Shown here piece by piece: positions 1-8,713 of a DNA stretch of 64,000 nucleotides. The stretch lies in NCBI GenBank assembly GCA_016235345.1, contig JACRLG010000024.1, forward strand, positions 1-64,000, read 5' to 3'. Below the pieces are notes generated by a model. It was not told the origin of the DNA. It did no database searches and saw only the letters and a program-made list of their open reading frames with translations. The translations under genes were made by a program, and so were the position numbers. Each line of letters starts with the position of its first letter. The stretch's first letter is position 1. Source of the DNA: Deltaproteobacteria bacterium (GTDB taxonomy: Bacteria > Desulfobacterota > Desulfobacteria > Desulfobacterales > Desulfatibacillaceae).

Positions 1-56
1 CTCCTTCTCGGGTTGATGTTTTTCGCAAACTCATTTTACCCGAGAGGAAGACCGCG

Positions 57-96
57 CGCCATCCCCCGGCTTCATCCTACGGGCCGGGGATGGCGC
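57..96. terminator. Inverted repeat, possible terminator
   Basis: A GC-rich stem pairs CGCCATCCCC(C)GGC with GCCGGGGATGGCG around a short loop. A second 8-bp inverted repeat (TCTCGGGT / ACCCGAGA) lies at 6-45. No clear T-run follows, so termination is inferred only from the stem. The rest of 1-279 contains no gene that I can see; any gene these hairpins serve lies left of the window. Confidence 0.4.
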
Positions 97-220
97 TTAC
101 TGCGGGGTGCTGACTGTCCGGGAAGATCTTAACTTTTTCACTCAAACGCGCCCATCCGCCTGCCCGATCCTTCTCGCAGCTACAAAAATAACACCTATGG
201 TCACATGCGTTGAAATTAAT

Positions 221-256
221 TGGCTACCGATTTAAAAATAGGCTATTATTAGGCTA
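221..256 (+). promoter_or_regulatory. GGCTA repeats upstream of fic gene
   Basis: Three copies of GGCTA, each in an AT-rich setting, start at 222, 241 and 252, just before the Fic start codon. The last two are 11 bp apart, about one helical turn. They could be an operator for self-regulation, since Fic proteins with a C-terminal winged helix often bind DNA, but this is inference from position and spacing only. Confidence 0.3.
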
Positions 257-279
257 CTAATGAAAGGTGAAGTCTGCCC

Positions 280-1320
280 ATGCTGTCTCTTAACCCCAAA
301 AAATTGGCTGCAATGTCCCTTCCGGTGAGCACGGGCTGGCTTCTCGGCTCCTGCATGGAGGCGCGGGGAAAGCAGGACCTCTGGATCAGGCAAAAGCCGG
401 AAGTCCTTGAAATCCTGCGCGAGCAGGCGATTGTGCAGAGCGTCGAATCATCCAACAGAATCGAAGGGGTGACCATAGCGCCCAATCGCATCCGGCCCGT
501 GGTTCTGGAAAAAGCCAAGCCAATGGACCGCCCGGAAGAAGAGCTATCCGGTTACCGTCAGGCACTGGACTGGATATTTTCGCGCAAGCGTCCGGTTTCG
601 GTAACACCTGCGCTCATTGCCCGGCTGCACGCCATGGCCCAGGGCGGATTTACGGGAGACGCCGGGCAATGGAAAACGCGGGACAACGAAATCATCGAAA
701 TTCTGCCAAACGGTGAAAGGCGCATACGCTTTATTCCTACCGCAGCCAGGAACGTTCCTTACGCAATGGAAGAGCTTTGTGGGAATTACCGTGAAGCCTG
801 CCAAAACGAGCACCTGCCGTCGCTCTTGGTGATATCAACCTTTGTTTTCGATTTGTTGTGCATCCATCCGTTCCGGGATGGAAACGGGCGGGTTTCAAGG
901 CTCACCACCACCCTTTTGCTCCAATCCCACGGCTTCCAGGTGGCGCGCTATATAAGCCTGGAACGCCTTATCGAGGAGAGCAAGGAGAGCTACTACACCG
1001 TGCTGGCGGATTGTTCCAACGGGTGGCACGAGGGCAGAAACGAAATTCTGCCCTGGCTGAACTATTTTTTAAGCATATTGCGCCAGGCCTACAAGGAATT
1101 CGAGCGCAGGATGGAGTCCGCCGAGGCCCGCCCGGCCAAGAGCGATCTGGTGCGACAAACCATACTCTCCCAAGTGGAGCAATTCACCCTGGGCGATCTG
1201 GCGGCCCAACTCCCAGCGGCCAGCCCGCAACTCATCAAGAAGGTATTGGCCGAACTGAAAAATGAGGGCAAGGTTTCCCTTGTTGGCCGTGGCCGGGGGG
1301 CAATATGGTCAATTGCATAA
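280..1320 (+). CDS. Fic family protein, inhibitory motif plus C-terminal winged helix
   Basis: Predicted Fic-fold enzyme that would transfer AMP (or a related group) from a nucleotide to a hydroxyl of a target protein. The catalytic motif HPFRDGNGR is at residues 196-204 and is complete. An N-terminal SSNRIEG stretch (57-63) fits the (S/T)xxxE(G/N) inhibitory motif, placing it among self-inhibited Fic proteins with an N-terminal inhibitory helix. The last ~60 residues resemble a winged helix (DLAAQLPAASPQLIKKVLAE), usual in this family. The ATG at 280 is preceded by AAAGGTGA as a weak ribosome site. No antitoxin-like gene is adjacent; the neighbour is an insertion element. The target protein is unknown. 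Confidence 0.88.
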   Translation: MLSLNPKKLAAMSLPVSTGWLLGSCMEARGKQDLWIRQKPEVLEILREQAIVQSVESSNRIEGVTIAPNRIRPVVLEKAKPMDRPEEELSGYRQALDWIFSRKRPVSVTPALIARLHAMAQGGFTGDAGQWKTRDNEIIEILPNGERRIRFIPTAARNVPYAMEELCGNYREACQNEHLPSLLVISTFVFDLLCIHPFRDGNGRVSRLTTTLLLQSHGFQVARYISLERLIEESKESYYTVLADCSNGWHEGRNEILPWLNYFLSILRQAYKEFERRMESAEARPAKSDLVRQTILSQVEQFTLGDLAAQLPAASPQLIKKVLAELKNEGKVSLVGRGRGAIWSIA

Positions 1321-1466
1321 TACATAATAATCAAACTTAGAATGGACAAAGATCCGACTCTGCTGGGGGGAGCTTCCAATTCTGAACCGTTCATCATTAA
1401 TAATGAGAGGCTATGCGCCTTTATGTCTACTATGTAAAAATAAATAAATTTATTATAACATAAATA

Positions 1467-2292
1467 GATTCTGTCGACATTCATATTCAGGTGTGCTATC
1501 GTTGCAGAAATAGATGGGAGTGCAACGATGGAGCGACATACTCTGCGTGACGATCAGTGGGAAAAATCAAGGATGCTTTGCCCGGAAAGGAAGGCGATCC
1601 AGGCCGTTCCGCCAGGGATAACCGCAAATTTATTGATGCGGTCATGTGGATTGGCCGAACAGGTTCGCCATGGCGCGACTTGCCGTCGGAACGCGGAAAA
1701 TGGTCAAGTGTCCATAAAAGATTTATCCGGTGGGCCAAAAAAGGGATTTGGCAGATGATTTTCAACACCATTGCTGTGGACGCCGACACCGAATGGCTAA
1801 TGATTGACAGCACCATAGTAAGGGCTCACCAACATGCCGCAGGGGCAAAAGGGGGCAAGAAAATCAAGCATTAAAGCGTTCAAGGGGCGGATTCAGCACG
1901 AAAATCCATTCGGCCACCGACTCATTGGGCAATCCGGTCCGCTTTATTTTGACGGGTGGAGAGCGTGCCGACTGCAAGGAAGCCCTTGATCTTCTGAAAG
2001 ATCAAACGGCTGAGGCGGTTCTGGCTGACAAAGGGTACGATGTGGGGTACATCATAGAAGCTGTCATGGCTATCGGTGCGGAGGTGGTTATCCCACCAAA
2101 ATCGAACCGGAAAGAGCAGCGCGAGTATGATAAGGTCCTGTATGAAGAACGTAATAATATCGAGAGGATGTTCGGGAAACTGAAGCACTTTAGGCGGGTC
2201 GCTACACGTTATGATAAGCTGGCTGTGTCGTACATGGCTTTCGTACTTTTAGCAGGTACTTGCCTTTGGCTAAAATGAATGTCGACAGAACC
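1467..2292. mobile_element. IS5-family insertion sequence (IS427-like group)
   Basis: An 826-bp element. Its ends carry a perfect 16-bp inverted repeat (TTCTGTCGACATTCAT at 1469-1484; complement at 2275-2290) that extends to the outer edges with one mismatch. The flanking dinucleotide is TA on both sides (1465-1466 and 2293-2294), matching the 2-bp TA duplication typical of the IS427 group of IS5. The encoded transposase belongs to the same family. The right end abuts the broken pstC remnant. Autonomous activity is doubtful because the transposase reading frame is split. Confidence 0.85.
1528..2278 (+). pseudogene. IS5-family transposase, split over three frames
   Basis: One DDE transposase can be read only by changing frame twice. 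Codons from ATG 1528 give MERHTLRDDQWEK. The frame is then lost at a run of five A (1562-1566), where a sixth would restore it. The second part (to 1874) contains the first catalytic Asp in MIDSTIVRAHQHAAGAKGG. The third part, in the -1 frame from about 1862, carries ADKGYD (second Asp) and NNIERMFGKLKHFRR (catalytic Glu region). A -1 shift near the AAGAAAA stretch at 1857-1863 may be programmed, as in IS427-type elements. The first break is more likely a mutation or a homopolymer assembly error. Confidence 0.8.
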
Positions 2293-2563
2293 TAATCCGC
2301 GCCACCTGGAGTGCATGATTTCGCTGGTGTAGACCGCAGCCAGGAGCGCCAGGGGCCCGCCGAAAAGCATGGCGTAAAGGGTGGCCTTGATGGTGCCGAA
2401 GATGAGCGGCAAAAGCCCGTACTTAGGCTCGAAATCGTCGGTGCCGCTGGAGGATTGCCAGACGTTGGCGGGCTTGTCGTCGCCCTCGTACCAGACCGGC
2501 CCGAAGATGGCGGAAACGGTGGCTTCCGGGTGAGGCGCGTCGACGCGCCACAAAGACAGCGAG
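2293..2563 (-). pseudogene. pstC remnant (phosphate ABC permease fragment)
   Basis: The minus strand translates to a stretch typical of the periplasmic loop and following membrane segment of long PstC permeases: SLWRVDAPHPEATVSAIFG, WQSSSGTDDFEPKYGLLPL and a hydrophobic helix ending in YTSEIMHSRWR. It lacks its own start, begins at a deletion junction with pstS around 2564 in a different frame, and stops where the IS ends. It cannot encode a working permease. No pstA or pstB is nearby. Confidence 0.7.
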
Positions 2564-2954
2564 CCCGATGCCGCTGTAGCCGATTGCATACCTGTCCCTG
2601 GCCACTCCCTGGACCACCGAGGAGGAACCAGGCTGTTCCTTGACCTGGTCCTTGTAGTCTCCCTTGAAAAGCGCGTGTTCCTTGAAATATCCGTAGGTCC
2701 CGGAGGCCGAGTTGCGGCCGTAGAGGCTTATGGGACGGCTGGACCATTCACCGGCCAGTCCGAGCTGTCCCCAAAGGGCGATTTCCTGCCCGAATCCCCC
2801 CTTGCGGTTCTTGGAAAAAAACGCGTCCTCCTGCGCAAGGCTCGTGCCCTTTACGGGGTTGTCCTTGTGGCCGTAGACCGCCAGCATGTCTATGGAAGTG
2901 GGCAGCGCCACGGGCTTGTAGCCGAAGATCAATGGAAAAGGAAAGGGGAGGGGG
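2564..2954 (-). pseudogene. pstS remnant (phosphate-binding protein fragment)
   Basis: The minus strand reads about 123 residues of a PstS-type periplasmic phosphate-binding protein (FGYKPVALPTSIDMLAVYG, PISLYGRNSASGTYGYFK, VARDRYAIGYSGIG). A stop codon lies just upstream near 2955 in the same frame, so the N-terminal half with its signal peptide is missing. The C-terminal part is replaced at ~2564 by the out-of-frame pstC fragment. This is a two-sided truncation left by deletion. Confidence 0.7.
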
Positions 2955-2987
2955 CTTATGGATCAATCACGATTTTCGAGGGGAAGG

Positions 2988-3596
2988 TCAGCCGGATTTC
3001 TTAGGGCCGAAAAGGAACATTCCATGCGTTGCCCGGAGATTGGTCAAACATTTGACGCGGCGTCCGACTCCACCCGCTGCCGGAACGCTGGCCGCCGTCT
3101 CGCCAAGGATTGCAAGGCTCTCCTTTTTCAGGAACCGCTTGAAGTCCCTTATGGTTATGACCCGGATGTTGGGCGTGTCGTACCACTCATAGGGAAGGGC
3201 GCTGGTGATCGGCGCATTGCCCGTCGCGAAAAGCGAAAGCCTTACCTTCCAATGGCTGAAGTTCGGAAAGCTCACGATACACTTTTCACCCACCCTGAGC
3301 GCCTCATGAATCAGTTCCTGCGGGTTCGCCGTCTGCTGGAGGGTCTGACTGATGACCACGTAATCGTAGGAATCGTCCGCGTAATCCCTTATCTCTTCGT
3401 TGATGTCCCCCTGAAGGACCGCAAGTCCCTTTTCGATGCAGGAGGCGACCTTGGCCCCATCCTTTTCGATCCCGACGCCTTCGATGTTTTTTTCCCGAAT
3501 GAGGTATTGCAGCAGGTCCCCGCTGCCGCATCCAAGGTCCAGAACCCTTGCCTTCGGCAGTATCCACCCGCTTATGACCTCAAGATCAAGACGCAT
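2988..3596 (-). CDS. metW: Methionine biosynthesis protein MetW
   Basis: Class I SAM-dependent methyltransferase fold of the MetW family, 202 residues. The SAM loop VLDLGCGSGD is at residues 18-27, and FPNFSHWKVRLSLFATGNAP and ALPYEWYDTPNIRVITIRDF are family hallmarks. MetW pairs with MetX and is needed for normal homoserine acetylation in several bacteria; its exact chemistry is unsettled. It overlaps the end of metX by 11 bases, indicating translational coupling, and is the last gene of the sulfur run before the pst scar. Confidence 0.93.
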   Translation of the reverse strand: MRLDLEVISGWILPKARVLDLGCGSGDLLQYLIREKNIEGVGIEKDGAKVASCIEKGLAVLQGDINEEIRDYADDSYDYVVISQTLQQTANPQELIHEALRVGEKCIVSFPNFSHWKVRLSLFATGNAPITSALPYEWYDTPNIRVITIRDFKRFLKKESLAILGETAASVPAAGGVGRRVKCLTNLRATHGMFLFGPKKSG

Positions 3597-4773
3597 GAGG
3601 CTTTCCTCCCGCCGCCGTCCCGGCCTTTGTCAAAAATCCTCCTATAACTGCGCTCAGGCGCGCGTCGGGGAGCAAAAAGGCGTCGTGGCCCCATTTTGCA
3701 TCCAGTTCCACAAAACTCGGGGCCGCGTTGTTTTTCTTCAGGGCCCTTACAATTTCGCGGGACTGGTAGGACGGATAAAGCCAGTCAGAGGCAAAGGAGA
3801 TAACGAGAAAACGGGCGCGGGCTCTGGAAAAGGCCTTGACCAAAGATCCGTTTCCCCATTCCCTGGCCAGGTCGAAGTAATCGGCGGCGCGGGTCAGGAA
3901 CAGAAACGAGTTCGGATCAAACCGCTCGACGAATTTTTTCCCCTGATAGTGGAGATAGCTTTCGATCTCGAATTCGGCATCGAAGGAGAAGGAAAAATCC
4001 GATTTGTCCTTCAGGCGGCGTCCGAATTTTTCCCGCATCGCTTCGTCGGAAAGATAGGTTATATGGCCGATCATGCGGGCCACGGCAAGTCCGGTCACGG
4101 GTTTGCCCGTTCCGTAATAATCGCCTAGAAGCCAGGCGGGGTCGGCCATGATGGCTTGGCGGGCCGTCTCGTTGAAGGCGATGGCAAGGGCCGAATGCCT
4201 TGAGGTCGCGGCGATGGGAATTGCCAGCGCCGTCATGTCGGGGTAGCGCAGAGCCCAGTCCAGGGCTTGCATCCCTCCCATCGAGCCTCCGATGACGCAC
4301 AGGAGCCGTTCTATTCCAAGAGAATGCACCAGCCGACGCTGCGCCCGGACCATGTCCCCAATGGTTACCATGGGAAAATCGAGGCCGTACGGCCTGCCGG
4401 TTTCCGGGTTGACGGAAGACGGGCCGGTGGAGCCCATGCAGCCGCCCAGAACGTTTGAACAGATCACGAAATACTTATCGGTGTCTATCCCCTTGCCCGG
4501 CCCTATCATTATATCCCACCATCCGGGCCTGGCGTCGGTTTCCGAATATGCGCCCGCAGCGTGACTGTCCCCTGACAATGCGTGCAGCACAAGGATCGCG
4601 TTGGTTTTACCGGAATTGAGATTCCCGAAGGTTTCGTAGGCAAGGGTTATGGGGCCGAGACCAGCCCCGCTTTCGAGCCTGAAATCTTCCGGGGCCGAAG
4701 CGAAGGAAAACCTGCGCTTGACAGCCGGGCCGACGGATGCCCCATCAGGATTGATTTCAGCGTATTCGCTCAT
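3586..4773 (-). CDS. metXA: Homoserine O-acetyltransferase MetX
   Basis: Alpha/beta hydrolase-fold acyltransferase converting L-homoserine and acetyl-CoA to O-acetylhomoserine. GGCMGSTGPSSVNP (from ~110) and the nucleophile elbow GGSMGGMQALDWA (Ser ~164) are typical. The acid and base lie in SDWLYPSYQSREIV and KWGHDAFL near the C-terminus. Length 395 aa is usual. Succinyl-specific relatives exist and specificity cannot be read with certainty, but the neighbouring acetylhomoserine sulfhydrylase supports acetyl. The start lies 9 bases after the metY stop and has only a weak ribosome site. Confidence 0.93.
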   Translation of the reverse strand: MSEYAEINPDGASVGPAVKRRFSFASAPEDFRLESGAGLGPITLAYETFGNLNSGKTNAILVLHALSGDSHAAGAYSETDARPGWWDIMIGPGKGIDTDKYFVICSNVLGGCMGSTGPSSVNPETGRPYGLDFPMVTIGDMVRAQRRLVHSLGIERLLCVIGGSMGGMQALDWALRYPDMTALAIPIAATSRHSALAIAFNETARQAIMADPAWLLGDYYGTGKPVTGLAVARMIGHITYLSDEAMREKFGRRLKDKSDFSFSFDAEFEIESYLHYQGKKFVERFDPNSFLFLTRAADYFDLAREWGNGSLVKAFSRARARFLVISFASDWLYPSYQSREIVRALKKNNAAPSFVELDAKWGHDAFLLPDARLSAVIGGFLTKAGTAAGGKPHAS

Positions 4774-4782
4774 GGGGCATTC

Positions 4783-6039
4783 TCAAACATGGTCAAGCGC
4801 CTGGCCAAGATCGAACAAAATATCGTCGATATGTTCGATACCCACCGAAAGGCGGATCATGTCCGGGGTTATGGATAGCATCTGCCTTATCGTTTCGTCA
4901 AAGGATACGTACTGTGTGGAATAAGGATGTATGGCCAGGGTCTTGCAGTCTCCGAGGTTGGCCAGGTTAGAGATCATGCGCAGGTTGTTGATGAAGGCAA
5001 AGCAGGCATTCCGGTCCGTAAGGCCGAAGGAGATCATAGCGCCGAAGCCTTTTCCCCCGAACTGGCGACTCGCGGTTTCATGCTGGGGATGGTCTTCTAG
5101 GCCGGGATACCTCACCCACGCCACGTCCGGCCTTTCGCGAAGAAAGCGGGCCACGGCCAGGGCGTTTGCCGTCTGCCTTTCCATGCGAATGGCCAGGGTG
5201 TAGAGTCCTATCATGGTCAGGTAAGAATGAAGCGGGGCCTGGGTGGTGCCGAAATTGATGTGGTGCTCCCGCCATACCCTGTCGAGGTATGCCATCTCCC
5301 CCTTCTTCTTGATGAAGGGCTCCATGTCCGGAAACCTTTCCGGCGGCCACGAAAAGGTCCCGGCGTCTATCACCGCCCCGCCGGTGGCGCTTCCGTGCCC
5401 GGAAAGATACTTGGTGGTGGAGTGGATCACCACGTCGGCCCCAAGCTCGATCGGGCGGCACAGATACGGCGTGGCCAGCGTGTTGTCCACCACCAGCGGC
5501 AACCCGTTCCCGTGGGCGATTTCCGCGACCCTCGCCAGGTCTGGAACATCCATCTTGGGGTTGCCGATGGTCTCCAGGTAAACGAAGCGGGTTTTTTCGT
5601 TTATGGCCTGCCGGATGGCCTCGGAGTCGGTGGGATCCGCCATCCGGGCGCTTATCCCGTATTTCCTGAAAACCGTCTGGAAAAGAACGTAGGTGGACAT
5701 GAAAAGCGAGTTGCCGGTCACGAACTCGTCGCCCGAACGCAAAAGAGCCATGCAGGAATTGGATATGGCCGCCATGCCCGATGACATGACAATCGCGCCT
5801 TTTCCGCCCTCCAGGTCCTTCAGCTTTTCCTCCAGGGCCCTATTGGTGGGGTTGGAAAGCCGCATGTAGACGTGGTCGGCCCGTTTTCCGGCGAAGGTGT
5901 CGGAGAGGCTCTCGGCGGTCTCGTGGAGGTGCGCCACGTTCTGGAATATGGGCGGCAGGGTGGCCCCTTCCCAGGATTCCGGCGTAAGGCCCGCGTGGAC
6001 GACCCTGGTTTCCATCTTTCGGGGCTTTTCGGACGACAT
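4783..6039 (-). CDS. metY: O-acetylhomoserine sulfhydrylase (MetY-type PLP enzyme)
   Basis: Cys/Met-metabolism PLP enzyme, 418 aa. It would replace the acetate of O-acetylhomoserine with sulfide to give homocysteine in the cytoplasm. The PLP lysine is in VIHSTTKYLSGHGSATGG, and the substrate phosphate loop region is VMSSGMAAISNSCMALL. The open frame extends further upstream, but ATG at 6039 has a strong AAGGAGG about 8 bases before it and matches family N-termini (METRVVHAGLTPESWEGATL). It sits between cysK and metX. Cystathionine gamma-synthase or methionine gamma-lyase are less likely given the metX partner. Confidence 0.9.
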   Translation of the reverse strand: MSSEKPRKMETRVVHAGLTPESWEGATLPPIFQNVAHLHETAESLSDTFAGKRADHVYMRLSNPTNRALEEKLKDLEGGKGAIVMSSGMAAISNSCMALLRSGDEFVTGNSLFMSTYVLFQTVFRKYGISARMADPTDSEAIRQAINEKTRFVYLETIGNPKMDVPDLARVAEIAHGNGLPLVVDNTLATPYLCRPIELGADVVIHSTTKYLSGHGSATGGAVIDAGTFSWPPERFPDMEPFIKKKGEMAYLDRVWREHHINFGTTQAPLHSYLTMIGLYTLAIRMERQTANALAVARFLRERPDVAWVRYPGLEDHPQHETASRQFGGKGFGAMISFGLTDRNACFAFINNLRMISNLANLGDCKTLAIHPYSTQYVSFDETIRQMLSITPDMIRLSVGIEHIDDILFDLGQALDHV

Positions 6040-6056
6040 GAAGAATTCCTCCTTAT

Positions 6057-6989
6057 TCAAGACTTCTCCTTTTGAAACAGGGCGGTGCTCAGGTAGCGCT
6101 CGCCGGTGGAAGGCAGCACCGTCACGATGAGTCTGTTTTCGAACTCGGGTCTTTCCGCAAGCGAAAGCGCAGCCCACACGGCGGCTCCGGACGAGATGCC
6201 GCAGAGGATGCCTTCTTTTCGGGCCAGAGCCCTGGCAGTTTCAATGGCCTGCCCGTCCTCCACGGTAATGATTTCGTCGATGACCGAGCGGTCCAATATT
6301 TCCGGGATGAAGCCGGCCCCGATGCCCTGAATCTGGTGGGGGCCTTTTTTGCCTCCGGAAAGGACCGGCGAGGCTGCGGGCTCCACCGCCACCACCTGGA
6401 GGGAGGGCTTCCTCTCCTTCAGGAACCTGCCTGCGCCCGTGATGGTTCCGCCCGTGCCCACGCCGCACACAAGGGCGTCCACCCGTCCTTGTGTGTCGTC
6501 CCAGATTTCGGGGCCAGTCCCTTCATAATGGGCGAGGGGATTGGCGGGATTCCCGAACTGCTCGGGCATGAGTGCGTCGCCCGACTTTTCCGCGATTTCC
6601 CGCGCCTTGTCCACGGCCCCGGCCATGCCAAGGGCGGCGGGCGTGAGCACGAGCGCAGCTCCCAGGTGCCTCAAAAGCATCTGCCTCTCCACGCTCATGG
6701 AGTCGGGCATGGTGAGGAGCAGTCGATACCCCCGGCGGCCGCAGAGGGCGGCCAGGGCGATGCCTGTGTTGCCGCTGGTGGGTTCCACTATCAGCGTTTC
6801 CGGGCCGATGAGCCCCTTGGTTTCCGCGTCGGCGAGCATGGATGCGGCGATCCGGTCCTTGACGCTTCCCAGGGGATTGAAAAACTCCAGCTTGGCGGCA
6901 ACGACGGCTTTCCGGCCAACGCCTGCCTTGTCAAGCCTCACCAGGGGCGTGCGCCCGATCGTCAAAGCGACGGACTCAAGAATTCCCAT
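6057..6989 (-). CDS. cysK: Cysteine synthase (O-acetylserine sulfhydrylase)
   Basis: Fold-type II PLP enzyme, 310 aa, condensing O-acetylserine with sulfide to cysteine. The PLP lysine is in [17 protein letters not shown] near residue 45. The substrate loop [12 protein letters not shown] and the glycine-rich [12 protein letters not shown] phosphate pocket are intact. The start overlaps the last 14 bases of cysE, as expected for the CysE/CysK pair, which form the cysteine synthase complex. The CysM paralogue is an alternative name; context favours CysK. Confidence 0.93.
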   Translation of the reverse strand: MGILESVALTIGRTPLVRLDKAGVGRKAVVAAKLEFFNPLGSVKDRIAASMLADAETKGLIGPETLIVEPTSGNTGIALAALCGRRGYRLLLTMPDSMSVERQMLLRHLGAALVLTPAALGMAGAVDKAREIAEKSGDALMPEQFGNPANPLAHYEGTGPEIWDDTQGRVDALVCGVGTGGTITGAGRFLKERKPSLQVVAVEPAASPVLSGGKKGPHQIQGIGAGFIPEILDRSVIDEIITVEDGQAIETARALARKEGILCGISSGAAVWAALSLAERPEFENRLIVTVLPSTGERYLSTALFQKEKS

Positions 6990-7974
6990 GGCCGTCTTCC
7001 TCCTGCCCGGCCTTTTTCCGGGCGTCGCGCGGCAGAATTTTCAATTGAAAGGGCTCCATCATGACCACGCTGTCAGGGCGCACCGACCGGGTGATCCAGA
7101 CGTTGCCGCCTATTACGGAGCGCGCCCCGATAAATGTCTTGCCGCCCAGGATGGTCGCTCCCGAATAGATGATGACGTCGTCTCCTATGGTGGGATGGCG
7201 TTTTTTCCCCCTTAGCGAGTCGCATTGGTCCTTGGGAACGGAAAGCGCGCCGATGGTCACGCCCTGGTAAATGCGCACGTTTTTCCCTATCCTGGTGGTT
7301 TCTCCGATGACCACGCCCGTGCCGTGGTCTATGACGAAACCCTCCCCGATGCGCGCGCCGGGGTGAATGTCTATTCCGGTTATGCCGTGGGCGTATTCGG
7401 TCATTATGCGGGGAAGAAGCGGTACGCCCATTCCGTGGAGCCTGTGGGCGAACCTGTATACGAAAATGGCGTGAAAGCCCGGATAACAGAATATGATCTC
7501 GTCATGGCTCTTGGCCGCAGGGTCTCCCTCGTAAAAGGCCTGCACGTCGCTTTGAAGAACCCGCCGGACCCTTGGAATGGAATTCAACAATTTACCCGCC
7601 CCGGTATAGGCCGTTTGTCGGCAGGCATCGCAGGGTGAGCCTGCCGACAGGCAGTCGTGCCGCATGGTGCGGACGATCTGATCTGCAAGCATATCCAAAA
7701 GGGACCTTAAAAGAGAGCCGATGCGGCGCTCGAGGCTCATGCAGGCTTCATGGGGCGAAGCGAAATGGCCCGGGAAAACGATTTCCTTCAAAGTGTCAAC
7801 CAGGCGCGCCACGGACGCAGCATCAGGAATGGAGGCGTTCGCAAAGAAGGCGCTTGCATTAAGTTCATTGAAATAATTGAGTATGTTGTCATGGAGGCCC
7901 AACATTCTTTTCCCGTTTTGGAAAGTATTGTCAAAAACCCCTTTGGGAATGCCTGTTTTGGACCTGTCATCCAT
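6976..7974 (-). CDS. cysE: Serine O-acetyltransferase, long N-terminal form
   Basis: Left-handed beta-helix acetyltransferase making O-acetylserine from serine and acetyl-CoA. Hexapeptide repeats run from ~residue 205, with [20 protein letters not shown] and [20 protein letters not shown] typical of serine acetyltransferases. The ~190-residue N-terminal region is longer than in enterobacterial CysE and contains a CDACRQTA Cys pair. The protein ends in a charged tail rather than the classical terminal Ile that inserts into CysK, so complex formation is open. First gene of the cysE-cysK-metY-metX-metW run; 109 bases separate it from mobB. Confidence 0.9.
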   Translation of the reverse strand: MDDRSKTGIPKGVFDNTFQNGKRMLGLHDNILNYFNELNASAFFANASIPDAASVARLVDTLKEIVFPGHFASPHEACMSLERRIGSLLRSLLDMLADQIVRTMRHDCLSAGSPCDACRQTAYTGAGKLLNSIPRVRRVLQSDVQAFYEGDPAAKSHDEIIFCYPGFHAIFVYRFAHRLHGMGVPLLPRIMTEYAHGITGIDIHPGARIGEGFVIDHGTGVVIGETTRIGKNVRIYQGVTIGALSVPKDQCDSLRGKKRHPTIGDDVIIYSGATILGGKTFIGARSVIGGNVWITRSVRPDSVVMMEPFQLKILPRDARKKAGQEEDGHGNS

Positions 7975-8083
7975 TTTCGATTTCCGATTTTACCGTGAGC
8001 TGTTGGCGCATTACAGTCAAGAAGCCCGTAACGTGACTGGTTTGGGGGCAAGATCAGGAAAGGGAATGGCCGAAGCGGAAAAT

Positions 8084-8692
8084 TTAAGAGGGCATGTCGC
8101 TTTTACCCGAATTTCGCCGGGCATTTTCCGGCCTTCCCATTCCGAAAAGCTCCAGAATGAAATCCGCCAGGCCGTCAACCGGGGAATGCGGAAAGCACGG
8201 TACGCCCCAGTCAAGATGGGTGTCGCACGCCACCGCCACAAGGCATTCGTCGAAACGGCAGGCGGGCGGCTTGCCGTTTTCAGGGCGGAAGATTTCGATC
8301 TTGGGAAGCTTGGCCCTTTTGAAACCTTCGGCAATGACTATGTCATGGCCTTTAAAGAGATGCAGGAGTTCATGGGGCTGGTGGTCGTGATCCGCCTCCG
8401 CCGCCATGCCGATGCCCCATGGCGAGGTCACCACCGAGGTTCTCGCCCCCGCCTCCTTGTGGCGGAAGCTGTCCTTGCCGGGGGTGTCCATCGAGAAACC
8501 ATGAACGTCGTGCTTTATGGTTCCTACGGAAAATCCCCTTTGGTTCAGGGCGGAGACCACGGCTGTTACGACGGTGGTTTTTCCGGAACCGGAGAACCCC
8601 ACGAAGCAGATTATGGGGGGGGATATCCCTTCATGGGGTTTCTCCAGCCCGGCATCCTTCCGGCAGCCATGACATTCGTCAATTTTTTTCAT
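8084..8692 (-). CDS. mobB: MobB, molybdopterin-guanine dinucleotide adaptor GTPase
   Basis: P-loop protein of the MobB family (about 200 aa): ICFVGFSGSGKTTVVTAV is the Walker A, followed by GTIKHDVHGFSMDTPGKDSF and IVIAEGFKRAKLPKIEIF, both typical. MobB assists attachment of GMP to molybdopterin. An N-terminal extension with CHGC is unusual. ATG 8692 is chosen; the GTG one codon earlier (8695) is equally possible, both behind AGGGA. It follows the molybdopterin-binding gene by ~20 bases, so its product probably matures the cofactor of the upstream oxidoreductase. Confidence 0.9.
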   Translation of the reverse strand: MKKIDECHGCRKDAGLEKPHEGISPPIICFVGFSGSGKTTVVTAVVSALNQRGFSVGTIKHDVHGFSMDTPGKDSFRHKEAGARTSVVTSPWGIGMAAEADHDHQPHELLHLFKGHDIVIAEGFKRAKLPKIEIFRPENGKPPACRFDECLVAVACDTHLDWGVPCFPHSPVDGLADFILELFGMGRPENARRNSGKSDMPS

Positions 8693-8713
8693 CACTGAAA
8701 TTTTCCCTACCGG

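Noticed and set aside
7975-8083. SAM riboswitch or T-box before the sulfur gene run
   Set aside because: The 109-base gap shows no recognisable riboswitch stems; TTGACT with TAAAAT downstream has a 22-base spacer, too long for a sigma-70 promoter.
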